Positions 1-8,146 of a stretch of 46,908 bases of DNA are shown here, one piece after another. The stretch is from an uncultured Dehalococcoidia bacterium (GTDB taxonomy: Bacteria > Chloroflexota > Dehalococcoidia > Lucifugimonadales > Australimonadaceae), in assembly GCA_937901475.1 (NCBI GenBank), contig CALGTL010000018.1:1-46908 (forward strand), read 5' to 3'. The position numbers and the translations under genes are program-made. The notes below the pieces were generated by a model, which did no database searches, was not told where the DNA came from, and worked only from the letters and a program-made list of their open reading frames with translations. How positions within the stretch are numbered: position 1 is the stretch's first letter; each line of letters begins with the position of its first letter.

Positions 1-1222
<1,222 letters not shown>

Positions 1223-1239
1223 TCAGTGAATATTGGTAC

Positions 1240-1533
1240 TTACTTGACCTTCGCCAGGATGTCTCGCTCGGTGAGAACCAGAAGCTCTTCCCCGTCTTCG
1301 GTGAACTCTGTACCGGCGAACTTCGAGTAGACGACGGTGTCGCCCACTTGGAGATCCATCTCGATGCGATTACCTTCGTCAGTCGTGCGACCAGGGCCTA
1401 CTGCGACGACTGTGCCCTCTTGGGGGCGCTCCTTCGCGGTATCAGGAACATACAGTCCACTCTTTGTCTGGGATTCCTGTTCGGTTGCCTTTACGACGAC
1501 CCGGTCACCCAATGGTTGAAGCGTTCGTGCCAC
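1240..1533 (-). CDS. groES: Co-chaperonin GroES
   Basis: GroES caps the GroEL ring. The 97-residue product has the family length and the conserved start RTLQPLGDRVVVKATEQE, the mobile-loop region SGLYVPDTAKERPQEG, and the VVAVGPG and VGDTVVYSKFAGTEF blocks. A GTG start at 1533 is chosen because AGGAGG lies seven bases upstream and the family begins here. A longer open frame reaching 1620 would add an unconserved stretch and would run across the presumed leader. It is the first gene of the groES-groEL operon, with a consensus promoter and CIRCE-like inverted repeat about 100 bases upstream, so HrcA-type heat-shock repression is likely. Confidence 0.96.
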   Translation of the reverse strand: MARTLQPLGDRVVVKATEQESQTKSGLYVPDTAKERPQEGTVVAVGPGRTTDEGNRIEMDLQVGDTVVYSKFAGTEFTEDGEELLVLTERDILAKVK

Positions 1534-1635
1534 GTTCTTTCCTCCTCTTACTTTCCGTTCTACTTTTGCGGTGCCAGTACCATTTTCCAATGCTGAAATA
1601 GAGTCAGCCGATACTGGCAATCATGCGCCATCATT

Positions 1636-1664
1636 GCTAGCAGTCCAGATGCTCGACTGCTAAC
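1636..1664 (-). promoter_or_regulatory. CIRCE-like operator of groESL (probable HrcA site)
   Basis: On the minus strand TTAGCAGTC, nine bases and GACTGCTAG form an inverted repeat with the exact CIRCE geometry (TTAGCACTC-N9-GAGTGCTAA). Each arm differs from consensus by a compensating C/G swap at position 7, and one arm also has G for the last A. It sits directly after the expected transcription start of groES. Confidence 0.85.
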
Positions 1665-1671
1665 TTAACAA

Positions 1672-1700
1672 ATATTAGGAGGCTCGCATAGAGGTGTCAA
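1672..1700 (-). promoter_or_regulatory. Sigma-70 promoter of groESL
   Basis: On the minus strand TTGACA (1700-1695) is followed after exactly 17 bases by TAATAT (1677-1672). This is a near-perfect vegetative promoter. The start site would fall at about 1665, at the edge of the CIRCE-like operator. Confidence 0.85.
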
Positions 1701-1741
1701 GGAAGGCTATGGCAATGCCGCACCCCTCCGCCAATCAATCC

Positions 1742-1770
1742 TTGACACCCCATTGGGGGCCATGTGAAAT
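1742..1770 (+). promoter_or_regulatory. Candidate promoter of the crotonase/acyl-CoA ligase operon
   Basis: TTGACA (1742-1747), a 17-base spacer and TGAAAT (1765-1770, four of six matches) point toward the first crotonase gene. The -35 is part of an 11-bp inverted repeat with the divergent groESL -35 (1693-1703 and 1739-1749). Confidence 0.5.
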
Positions 1771-1840
1771 GCCGTTGTCCGGCATGTGAAAGATAGCCAG
1801 CCACTCACGAACGGCAGCGCAGGCTAGACGGGAGGAACTC

Positions 1841-2569
1841 ATGCCCTCGATAACCGTGACGGTGCAAACCCATATCGCAACCATCACACTCGATAGCGAA
1901 TCTCAGCATAACGTGCTCGATGCAGCGCTCCGAGCAGAGTTCGCGTTGGCGATCCAAAAGGTCGACGATGATCACGACATACGTATAGTCGTAGTGACGG
2001 GGGCCAACGGGGTGTTCGCCAGGGGCATCGATCATATGCCTGGTTCACTCGGTCCCCAAGGCGCCGCGAGCGCTATCGCGTCGCTGCGCAAGCCAACGGT
2101 TGCGTGGATAGATGGTGAATGCTTGGATATGGGTTTAGAGCTTGCGCTCGCGTGCGACGTCCGTTTCGCCAGTAACACGTCGACGTTCGGTCTATGCGGG
2201 GTGAAGCAGGGGGCTCTGCCATGGGATGGAGGTACACAGCGCTTATCCCGTGCAGTGGGCCGAGGGCAGGCACTACGTTTGCTCTTGACCGGTGAGGTGA
2301 TCTTGGCTGACGAGGCGTTGCGCATAAAACTCATTGAGGGGGTTGGCGAATCGCTCATCGTAGCCGATTGGATTGCTCGGGCGGCGGCTGGTGCGCCGAT
2401 AGCAGCCGCGTATGCTAAGGAGGCGACGATGGCTGCTGGTGACTTGCCGCTCGCGCAGGGGCTGCGTCTAGAGGCCGACCTGAGCGTGCTTCTCCAATCA
2501 ACCGCTGACCGCGCGGAAGGCTTGGAGGCGTTCACCGCAAAGCGGAAGCGCCAGTTCGAGGGCCGATGA
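1841..2569 (+). CDS. Enoyl-CoA hydratase/isomerase (crotonase) family protein, one catalytic Glu missing
   Basis: The 242-residue protein has the crotonase fold, whose members hydrate, isomerise or cleave acyl-CoA thioesters in the cytosol. The oxyanion-hole and CoA region is seen as AWIDGECLDMGLELALACDVRFA (about 88-110, quoted in part) and GGTQRL follows near 130. Of the two glutamates used by true hydratases, the first is kept (E100), while the position of the second holds glycine (G120, in FGLCGVKQG where the family has FGxPE). It may therefore be an isomerase, another crotonase activity, or an inactive partner. The ATG has GGGAGGA six bases upstream. Its stop overlaps the start of a second crotonase (ATGA), so the two are translationally coupled, with an acyl-CoA ligase next. 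Confidence 0.85.
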   Translation: MPSITVTVQTHIATITLDSESQHNVLDAALRAEFALAIQKVDDDHDIRIVVVTGANGVFARGIDHMPGSLGPQGAASAIASLRKPTVAWIDGECLDMGLELALACDVRFASNTSTFGLCGVKQGALPWDGGTQRLSRAVGRGQALRLLLTGEVILADEALRIKLIEGVGESLIVADWIARAAAGAPIAAAYAKEATMAAGDLPLAQGLRLEADLSVLLQSTADRAEGLEAFTAKRKRQFEGR

Positions 2570-3303
2570 GTACCGACTCGATAGATATCGAAGAGCCTAC
2601 AGTTAAATACGAGAGGCGCGATGGCGGTATAGCCGTGCTGACTCTGAATCGGCCCGGCGCCCTAAATGCTTTCAATGTTCAGATGCGCGACGAGGTGTTC
2701 GAGGCTCTCATGGCTGTGCGTGACGACGATGAGGTACGCGGGGTTTTGGTGCGCGGCGCGGGCGATCGTGCGTTCTGCGCGGGCGCGGACCTGAGCGAAT
2801 TCGGTAGCACTCCATCGCAGGCGATTGCACGGTCAATTCGGTGGGAGCGAGACGTTTGGGGCCTTTGGCTCTCTCTCAACAAACCAATTGTTGCTGCAAT
2901 TCAAGGGTATTGTCTCGGTTCAGGCATCGAGATAGCGGCTGCTTGCGATGTGCGCATCGCTGCAGACACGGCAGTGTTCGGGATGCCTGAGGTTGGTCTG
3001 GGTTTCATCCCAGCAGCGGGCGGCACTCAATTACTGCCTCAGCTACTCGGTCAGGGCCGTACGCTCGAACTTCTACTGACGGGCCATCGGTTCACTGCGA
3101 AAGAAGCTTTGCACTATGGCCTGGTGTCGGAGGTTGTAAGTCACGGTATGCTTGAGGGGAGAGCCATGGATGCTCTGCGCACCATACTCCAGGCGCCCAG
3201 TAGCGCACTCGCTGCCGCCAAGCGAGTAGTGTCGGAAGGACTTGATCTACCATTGGCTGAGGCCATGGCATTGGAGCGCAGGGTCGGAACTACACTCGCT
3301 TAG
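2566..3303 (+). CDS. Enoyl-CoA hydratase (crotonase family), catalytic residues intact
   Basis: This 245-residue crotonase probably hydrates an enoyl-CoA in degradation of a fatty, branched or aromatic acid; the substrate cannot be read from sequence. The oxyanion motif DRAFCAGADLSEF lies at about 67-79. Both catalytic glutamates are present: E122 in GSGIEIAAACD and E142 in FGMPEVGLGFIP. GGTQLLPQLLG follows. The ATG overlaps the stop of the preceding crotonase by four bases. The downstream ligase starts 38 bases later. A ligase followed by hydratase activity is the normal opening of a beta-oxidation-type route, which the three-gene operon fits. Confidence 0.9.
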   Translation: MSTDSIDIEEPTVKYERRDGGIAVLTLNRPGALNAFNVQMRDEVFEALMAVRDDDEVRGVLVRGAGDRAFCAGADLSEFGSTPSQAIARSIRWERDVWGLWLSLNKPIVAAIQGYCLGSGIEIAAACDVRIAADTAVFGMPEVGLGFIPAAGGTQLLPQLLGQGRTLELLLTGHRFTAKEALHYGLVSEVVSHGMLEGRAMDALRTILQAPSSALAAAKRVVSEGLDLPLAEAMALERRVGTTLA

Positions 3304-3341
3304 CTTTTATTATCCGGCTGACGCCTCGGAGGCTCCACGAC

Positions 3342-4907
3342 TTGCATACCCATGACATCCTAAGCATCGCTTCTGCCATCGTGCCTGAGCGCACAGCTAT
3401 CACGTTCGACGATACCGTCATGACGTTCGCAGAATTGGCCTCGCGTGCCAATCGATTGGCGAATGCGCTCGCCGCGAGGGGTGTTCAGTCGGGTGACCGC
3501 GTTGCCGTAATCGACGTCAATACGCCTCGTCACCTAGAACTCTACTTCGCGGCAGCGCGGCTCGACGCTATCTATGTGCCATTGAATTTCAGGGATCGTG
3601 CCGAGGAGCTTCGATTTCCACTGGAACACACAGCGCCCAAAGTGGTGATGGTGGGCCCGCGTTACGTGCCTCTGATTGAAGAGTTAAGGCCTAACCTCGT
3701 TTCGACGAATCTCCTGCTGGTGTCGGAAGGCCCAGCTCCAGAAGGCTGGATTACCTACAACGATATTCTGGAATCGGGAGATGAGGATGAGTTACGGTTC
3801 CCTGAGGCTGATTCAGAGAGCACGGCCGTACTATTGTTCACGGCAGGCACAACAGGTAGGCCGAAAGCCGTGATGCTGAGCCATTTGTCGTTCACGGAGT
3901 TCATGTTGACCAACGTGGAACCACCTGATCCGGACTTGGAAGAGCGCACGATATTGAGCTTGCCGATGCACCACATCGCAGGCCTCCAAGCAGCATTGGC
4001 TTCGGTTTTCGGCGGACGATCTATCGTTATGCAGCGTCAGTTCGAAGCCGCCGATTGGATGAATCTAATCGCGCACCACAAGGTGAGTCGGGCGTTAATG
4101 GTTCCGACGATGCTGAAACAAGTGTTGGACCATGCAGAGTTCGAAAGTCACGATCTAAATAGCATCCGGGTAATTACATACGGTGGTGCGTCAATGCCGC
4201 CGAACTTGATAGAACGAGCGATATCCGCTCTGCCTGGAGTTCAGTTCATCAACGCTTTTGGTCAGACGGAGACTGGGTCCACTATTGCTATGGTGCCACC
4301 CGAAGATCACGTCCTAGAGGGCGTTCCGGAGTTAGTAGCGAAGCGCCGGAAGCATCTATCGAGCATTGGTAAGCCACTTGATGGTGTTGAGGTGCGTATT
4401 GTCGACGAGAACGGCATGGACGCAGGGCTAGACACGACAGGCGAAATCGTGGCGCGCGGCCCCAGGCTGATGAAGGGATACTGGGGGCAGGCGGACGCGA
4501 CGGCGGAGACAATCCGTAATGGTTGGCTGTACACCGGCGACCTAGGCTATATCGATGACGATGGCTACGTGTACCTCGAAGGACGCGCCAAAGACTTCAT
4601 CAAACGTGGTGGGGAGATGGTGGCACCGGAGGAGGTCGAGAACGTGATCCATGCCTACCATGGAGTCTCGGAGTGTGCCGTAATCGGATTGCCTGATGAG
4701 ATGTGGGGCGAACGCGTGGTAGCGGTGGTGGTCGCCGAGCCAGGAGCGACAATCACGGAGGAGTCAGTGAAGGCCCTTTGCCATGAGCATCTAGCAGGAT
4801 TCAAGCGACCCCAACAAGTGATTGTAGTAGACGTGCTTCCGAGAAATGCACTGGGGAAGGTGCTCAAGCGGGAGCTGAGGGATCGCTATCGGGCAACCGG
4901 AAGCTAG
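3342..4907 (+). CDS. AMP-forming acyl-CoA synthetase (acyl-CoA ligase)
   Basis: The 521-residue enzyme belongs to the ANL superfamily, which activates carboxylic acids to acyl-adenylates and then CoA thioesters. Visible motifs are the phosphate loop LLFTAGTTGRPKAVMLSH (about 164-181), INAFGQTETG, the hinge region GWLYTGDLGYIDDDGY, and the C-terminal RNALGK with the adenylation lysine (K506). The TTG start at 3342 has GGAGG nine bases upstream and places the family's N-terminal region correctly; the next ATG would remove conserved sequence. It closes the operon begun by the two crotonases. Its stop overlaps that of convergent nuoA within CTAG. Substrate is unknown; a medium-chain or aryl acid is possible. 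Confidence 0.9.
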   Translation: MHTHDILSIASAIVPERTAITFDDTVMTFAELASRANRLANALAARGVQSGDRVAVIDVNTPRHLELYFAAARLDAIYVPLNFRDRAEELRFPLEHTAPKVVMVGPRYVPLIEELRPNLVSTNLLLVSEGPAPEGWITYNDILESGDEDELRFPEADSESTAVLLFTAGTTGRPKAVMLSHLSFTEFMLTNVEPPDPDLEERTILSLPMHHIAGLQAALASVFGGRSIVMQRQFEAADWMNLIAHHKVSRALMVPTMLKQVLDHAEFESHDLNSIRVITYGGASMPPNLIERAISALPGVQFINAFGQTETGSTIAMVPPEDHVLEGVPELVAKRRKHLSSIGKPLDGVEVRIVDENGMDAGLDTTGEIVARGPRLMKGYWGQADATAETIRNGWLYTGDLGYIDDDGYVYLEGRAKDFIKRGGEMVAPEEVENVIHAYHGVSECAVIGLPDEMWGERVVAVVVAEPGATITEESVKALCHEHLAGFKRPQQVIVVDVLPRNALGKVLKRELRDRYRATGS

Positions 4908-5341
4908 GCGGCGAGAGGTGCGGGGGGGGCTTCTTGCGCAAGCTGTTGCGAGGGTAAGGATTCGTCCCACTCCATGCCGCCGCGCTTCCACTCGTAGGCC
5001 CAGCCGATAACCATAACAACCATGAAAAATAGGACAGCAAAGAAAGCTCCCCATCCGAGAGCACCGGCTTGGGTTGCCCACGGGAAAAGGAAGACAATTT
5101 CAACGTCGAAAAGCAGGAACAGCAATGCATAGCGGTAATACCGGACGTTAAAACGCTCCCAGTTACCTCCTACGGTTTCCATGCCGCATTCATACGGGTC
5201 ATATTTGACGGGGTTGGGACGAAACGGGCGCGCGTTTATCTTGGTACCAAGGAATGAAATCAATAGCACGACAACCGGTACCGCAATCGCGACACCGGTC
5301 ATCATGAAGATGAAGCCGTATTGCCTTAGATAATTGTCCAT
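4904..5341 (-). CDS. nuoA: NADH-quinone oxidoreductase subunit A (orphan nuoA)
   Basis: NuoA is a small proton-channel-side membrane subunit of respiratory complex I. The 145-residue protein has three predicted helices (about 8-31, 71-89 and 97-117), the signature KYDPYECGMETVG (46-58) and the buried acidic residues of LLFDVEIVFLFPW. In most genomes nuoA heads a nuoABCD operon. Here nothing else of complex I follows: the next sequence downstream is the oppositely oriented ligase, with overlapping stop codons. The remaining nuo genes must lie elsewhere. The ATG at 5341 is the natural start. The subunit looks intact and functional. Confidence 0.95.
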   Translation of the reverse strand: MDNYLRQYGFIFMMTGVAIAVPVVVLLISFLGTKINARPFRPNPVKYDPYECGMETVGGNWERFNVRYYRYALLFLLFDVEIVFLFPWATQAGALGWGAFFAVLFFMVVMVIGWAYEWKRGGMEWDESLPSQQLAQEAPPAPLAA

Positions 5342-5528
5342 GGAAGCGCACTTTAGATGCTACGTTCAAGGGTGGGCGAGGTCAACGCTAACTTAATACC
5401 GCTCAAGCATGAATCCCTCATTCTTGCCGCCAAAGTTATGTGGCTGATAAACTTAGCCCCTGTGTTTGTTTTTATCCCGACGACCGGTAGTTTCCGGGCG
5501 GGTACTTTCCTAACGGGGGTCTGCTTGA

Positions 5529-5903
5529 TTGGAAGCTCTTGGTCGGCATGTGTTGCTGGAACTCCGCGACTGTAACGCGGTTAAATTAGACGATCTGCCC
5601 TTCCTGCGTCACACAATGTTGAACGCTGCGGAAGAGACCGGGGCAACAATCATCGGCGAAATATTCCACCAATTTGCGCCGCAGGGTGTCACCGGGGTGG
5701 TCGCAATCGCTGAGTCTCATCTTTGCATCCACACGTGGCCCGAATTTGGGTACGCAGCGGTGGATATATTCACTTGCGGTGCCGCTTTCGATCCTACTGA
5801 GGCAGCTCACTTAATCGTAGCTGCTATTGAGTCGAAAGATTCCGAGATTACTGAGATTATCCGAGGCCAACTGCCCGTTCCCTCCCCCGTAACGGGCGGC
5901 TAG
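5529..5903 (+). CDS. speD: S-adenosylmethionine decarboxylase proenzyme (SpeD)
   Basis: SpeD decarboxylates SAM to supply the aminopropyl donor for polyamine synthesis, using a pyruvoyl group made by self-cleavage. The 124-residue proenzyme is of the short bacterial class (about 120-130 residues). All key residues are visible: the cleavage pair E62-S63 and H68 in AESHLCIHTWPE, and C83 in FTCG, with the same numbering as the well-studied Thermotoga enzyme. The TTG start at 5529 gives the family N-terminus (MEALGRHVLLEL) and has GGGGGT about eight bases upstream. An aminopropyltransferase gene starts 14 bases downstream, forming a two-gene polyamine operon. Confidence 0.95.
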   Translation: MEALGRHVLLELRDCNAVKLDDLPFLRHTMLNAAEETGATIIGEIFHQFAPQGVTGVVAIAESHLCIHTWPEFGYAAVDIFTCGAAFDPTEAAHLIVAAIESKDSEITEIIRGQLPVPSPVTGG

Positions 5904-5917
5904 TCAGCACTCCTGCT

Positions 5918-6865
5918 ATGGCAGAACAGCCACCGATTAATTCCTCTTCTGGCCAGAATTTCTGGCACATGGAGTACATGGAGGCTGGATTAATCCAAGG
6001 CTCTCGGATCGCCCGCGTAATCTTCGATGGCCAATCGGCTTTTCAGTCCGCGCAGATCATTGACACGGAACCATTCGGTCGCACGTTGGTTCTTGACGGT
6101 AAGGTGCAGTCGTCAGAAGCCGATGAGTGGGTATACCACGAAGCCCTCGTTCAGCCGGCGATGATGGCTCACGCCGCGCCAAGGCGAGTGTTTATCGCCG
6201 GCGGTGGAGAGGGAGCAACCGCAAGAGAAGTGCTACGCCACAAAGATGTGACTGAGTGCGTGATGGTGGACCTGGACGAGGAGGTCGTGCAGCTTTGTAA
6301 AGAGCACATGCCTAATCACCATCAAGGGGCTTTTAACGACCCTCGGCTAACATTGTTGTTCTCAGATGCAGTCGCATACCTACGTGAGAACTCTGAGTTG
6401 TTCGATATTTTAATTATTGATGTGCCTGATCCTCTTGAAGGAGGGCCCGCATACCTGCTCTACACGCAAGAGTTCTACGCTCTTGCCATGACTCGGTTAG
6501 CGCCGGGCGGAATCATCGTGACGCAAGCAGGGCCCTGTGGGCCGACGAACGTTACAGAGGTTTTCTCAGCAATCAACACAACGATGAGCCTCGTCTTGGG
6601 GGACACATCACCATACCGGGTCTACATTCCAAGCTTCGGCACCATGTGGGGATTCATCGCTGCAGGATTGCCCGAGTCACCTTCTGTGGAGGGACTCATG
6701 GTCTCTCAAGTCGACGAACGGGCGGCAACTCGCTTAAACACGCCGTTAAAATATTACGACGGGGTAGCCCATCAGGGAATGTTGGGCCTTCCAAAGTACC
6801 TACGAGCAGCTCTGGATGCAGAGCTCCGTGTCATAACTAATGCAGCTCCTCTCTACGCTATTTAG
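5918..6865 (+). CDS. speE: Spermidine/thermospermine-synthase family aminopropyltransferase (ACL5-like)
   Basis: This cytosolic enzyme transfers an aminopropyl group from decarboxylated SAM to an amine. The 315-residue protein shows the SAM-binding FIAGGGEGATAREVLRH (about 92-108), VMVDLDEEVVQLCK (116-128) and the catalytic DVPDPLEGGPAYLLYT (168-183). The EGGPxYxLYT context, followed by VTQAGPCG and PSFGTMWGF, resembles plant ACL5-type thermospermine synthases more than typical bacterial SpeE, where the motif is usually close to DSTDP. The product could be thermospermine, spermidine or aminopropylagmatine. It directly follows speD. No clear ribosome binding site precedes the ATG, so it may depend on coupling with speD. 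Confidence 0.9.
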   Translation: MAEQPPINSSSGQNFWHMEYMEAGLIQGSRIARVIFDGQSAFQSAQIIDTEPFGRTLVLDGKVQSSEADEWVYHEALVQPAMMAHAAPRRVFIAGGGEGATAREVLRHKDVTECVMVDLDEEVVQLCKEHMPNHHQGAFNDPRLTLLFSDAVAYLRENSELFDILIIDVPDPLEGGPAYLLYTQEFYALAMTRLAPGGIIVTQAGPCGPTNVTEVFSAINTTMSLVLGDTSPYRVYIPSFGTMWGFIAAGLPESPSVEGLMVSQVDERAATRLNTPLKYYDGVAHQGMLGLPKYLRAALDAELRVITNAAPLYAI

Positions 6866-7009
6866 TCCCTTCTGAGAACCTCGCTTTACAAGTAGACCCG
6901 TGTTTCCCTTAAGCAGCTCATATGCAGTTGTCTAATTGAGCGCAGATCAAGGGCAGTCTATATTCAAAGGACACGTTTTTATCGAACGCCTTTATCGAGA
7001 GGAATGGCT

Positions 7010-7981
7010 ATGAACTGGATAGATATCGTGATTGTGATACTAGTACTAGGCCTTGGTTTCATGGGCTGGCGTAACGGAATTATCAAAGTGCTCTTCGCTT
7101 TAATTGGCGGGATCGTTGGCCTAGTGTTGGCAGGCCAGTTGTGGGGCAAGGTTGCTGAACTACTTCCAATCGACAACGAGAGCATCGCAAAAATCACAGC
7201 CTTCGTAGCCATCCTTGCCGCCATCTTGATTATCTCTATGATTGCGGCCAAGGTCGTGAAGACGATGCTTCATGTATTGCTCCTTGGGTGGGTCGACAGT
7301 CTTGCGGGTGGAGTCGTTGGCTTGCTACTGGGCGGCATAGCCGCTACTGCGGTGGTCTCCGCAGCGGGCATCGTGCCATCAACTGCGGTCCAGGCGACAG
7401 TGAACGAGTCAGTACTCGCAACGCCTCTGGTTCAGAATATGGGAGTCGTCTACACCTTTTTGCCTGCAGAATTCGACAAGGTAAAAGACCTAGTCAGCAG
7501 CGGTAAAGACCTTTTGGATCAGAGCTCGAATTTTCTGGAAAATAGCGGGAAGATACAGGATATCTTCTCCGAAAGAACGGATCTCCTAGAAGCAGCAGGG
7601 GGGTTTGAGGACCTAATCACGCAAGCACAGAGCCTCGCAGGTGCTCAGGGTAGCGGCGCAGTCATCGGGTTCAACGGGTTAGTGGAGTTCGGTGGGTCTC
7701 CTTTACGAGCTGTCTTTGAAGACACCGGCGGAGGTATGCTTGGCCCGTTGAGTACCTCCGTGCTGCCCGTAGGTGTTGCTGTGTTGGCAGTCTATGGTTT
7801 GACCGAGGACACTGCCTACACGGCTACCTATTACGTGGACGGTAATGACAACGGCAAGTGTGACGATGATAATGCGGCCGATGTGAAGGGCCGGATTGCT
7901 CTCGCTTCTGGCGCAACTGAGGCGAGTGTCACCTACGCTGAAGACAGTGGCTCAGGAAAAGAACTCTGCGCTGTCTTTTAA
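7010..7981 (+). CDS. CvpA-family membrane protein with extra C-terminal extracytoplasmic domain
   Basis: The first 160 or so residues match the CvpA family (colicin V production; envelope stress): a start NWIDIVIVILVLGLGFMGWRNG, four hydrophobic helices and the conserved GWVDSLAGGVVGLLLGG segment. Beyond this the protein continues for about 160 residues with a helical stretch and a final part (about 255-323) rich in Gly, Asp and Thr, including YVDGNDNGKCDDDN, which resembles a calcium-binding loop, and a Cys near the C-terminus. Typical CvpA proteins lack this. The second ATG (7010) is preferred over 7004 because GAGAGGA lies six bases before it but only touches the first. A 25-bp perfect hairpin follows the stop. 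Confidence 0.75.
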   Translation: MNWIDIVIVILVLGLGFMGWRNGIIKVLFALIGGIVGLVLAGQLWGKVAELLPIDNESIAKITAFVAILAAILIISMIAAKVVKTMLHVLLLGWVDSLAGGVVGLLLGGIAATAVVSAAGIVPSTAVQATVNESVLATPLVQNMGVVYTFLPAEFDKVKDLVSSGKDLLDQSSNFLENSGKIQDIFSERTDLLEAAGGFEDLITQAQSLAGAQGSGAVIGFNGLVEFGGSPLRAVFEDTGGGMLGPLSTSVLPVGVAVLAVYGLTEDTAYTATYYVDGNDNGKCDDDNAADVKGRIALASGATEASVTYAEDSGSGKELCAVF

Positions 7982-7989
7982 AAGCTATC

Positions 7990-8048
7990 CAGTTTGTGGG
8001 ATTGGTGCGTAGCGGACTAATCGCGCTACGCACCAATCCCACAAACTG
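7990..8048. repeat. Perfect 25-bp inverted repeat (long hairpin) after the cvpA-like gene
   Basis: The arm 7990-8014 is the exact reverse complement of 8024-8048, with a nine-base loop. It starts eight bases after the cvpA-like stop. No T-run follows in either direction, so it is not a standard intrinsic terminator, although it may end or protect transcripts. Confidence 0.95.
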
Positions 8049-8146
8049 TACTCCCTCGGCTGGTTGCAGCAAGCGCGCTCTCTATCTACCATTCGTCACC
8101 AGAGGATTGCCTCAAGTAGCATGGAACGGCAGGCAGGAGGTGAGCG

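Noticed and set aside
1534-1620. Longer groES reading frame starting at 1620
   Set aside because: The extra 29 residues are unconserved, and the GTG at 1533 has an ideal ribosome site.
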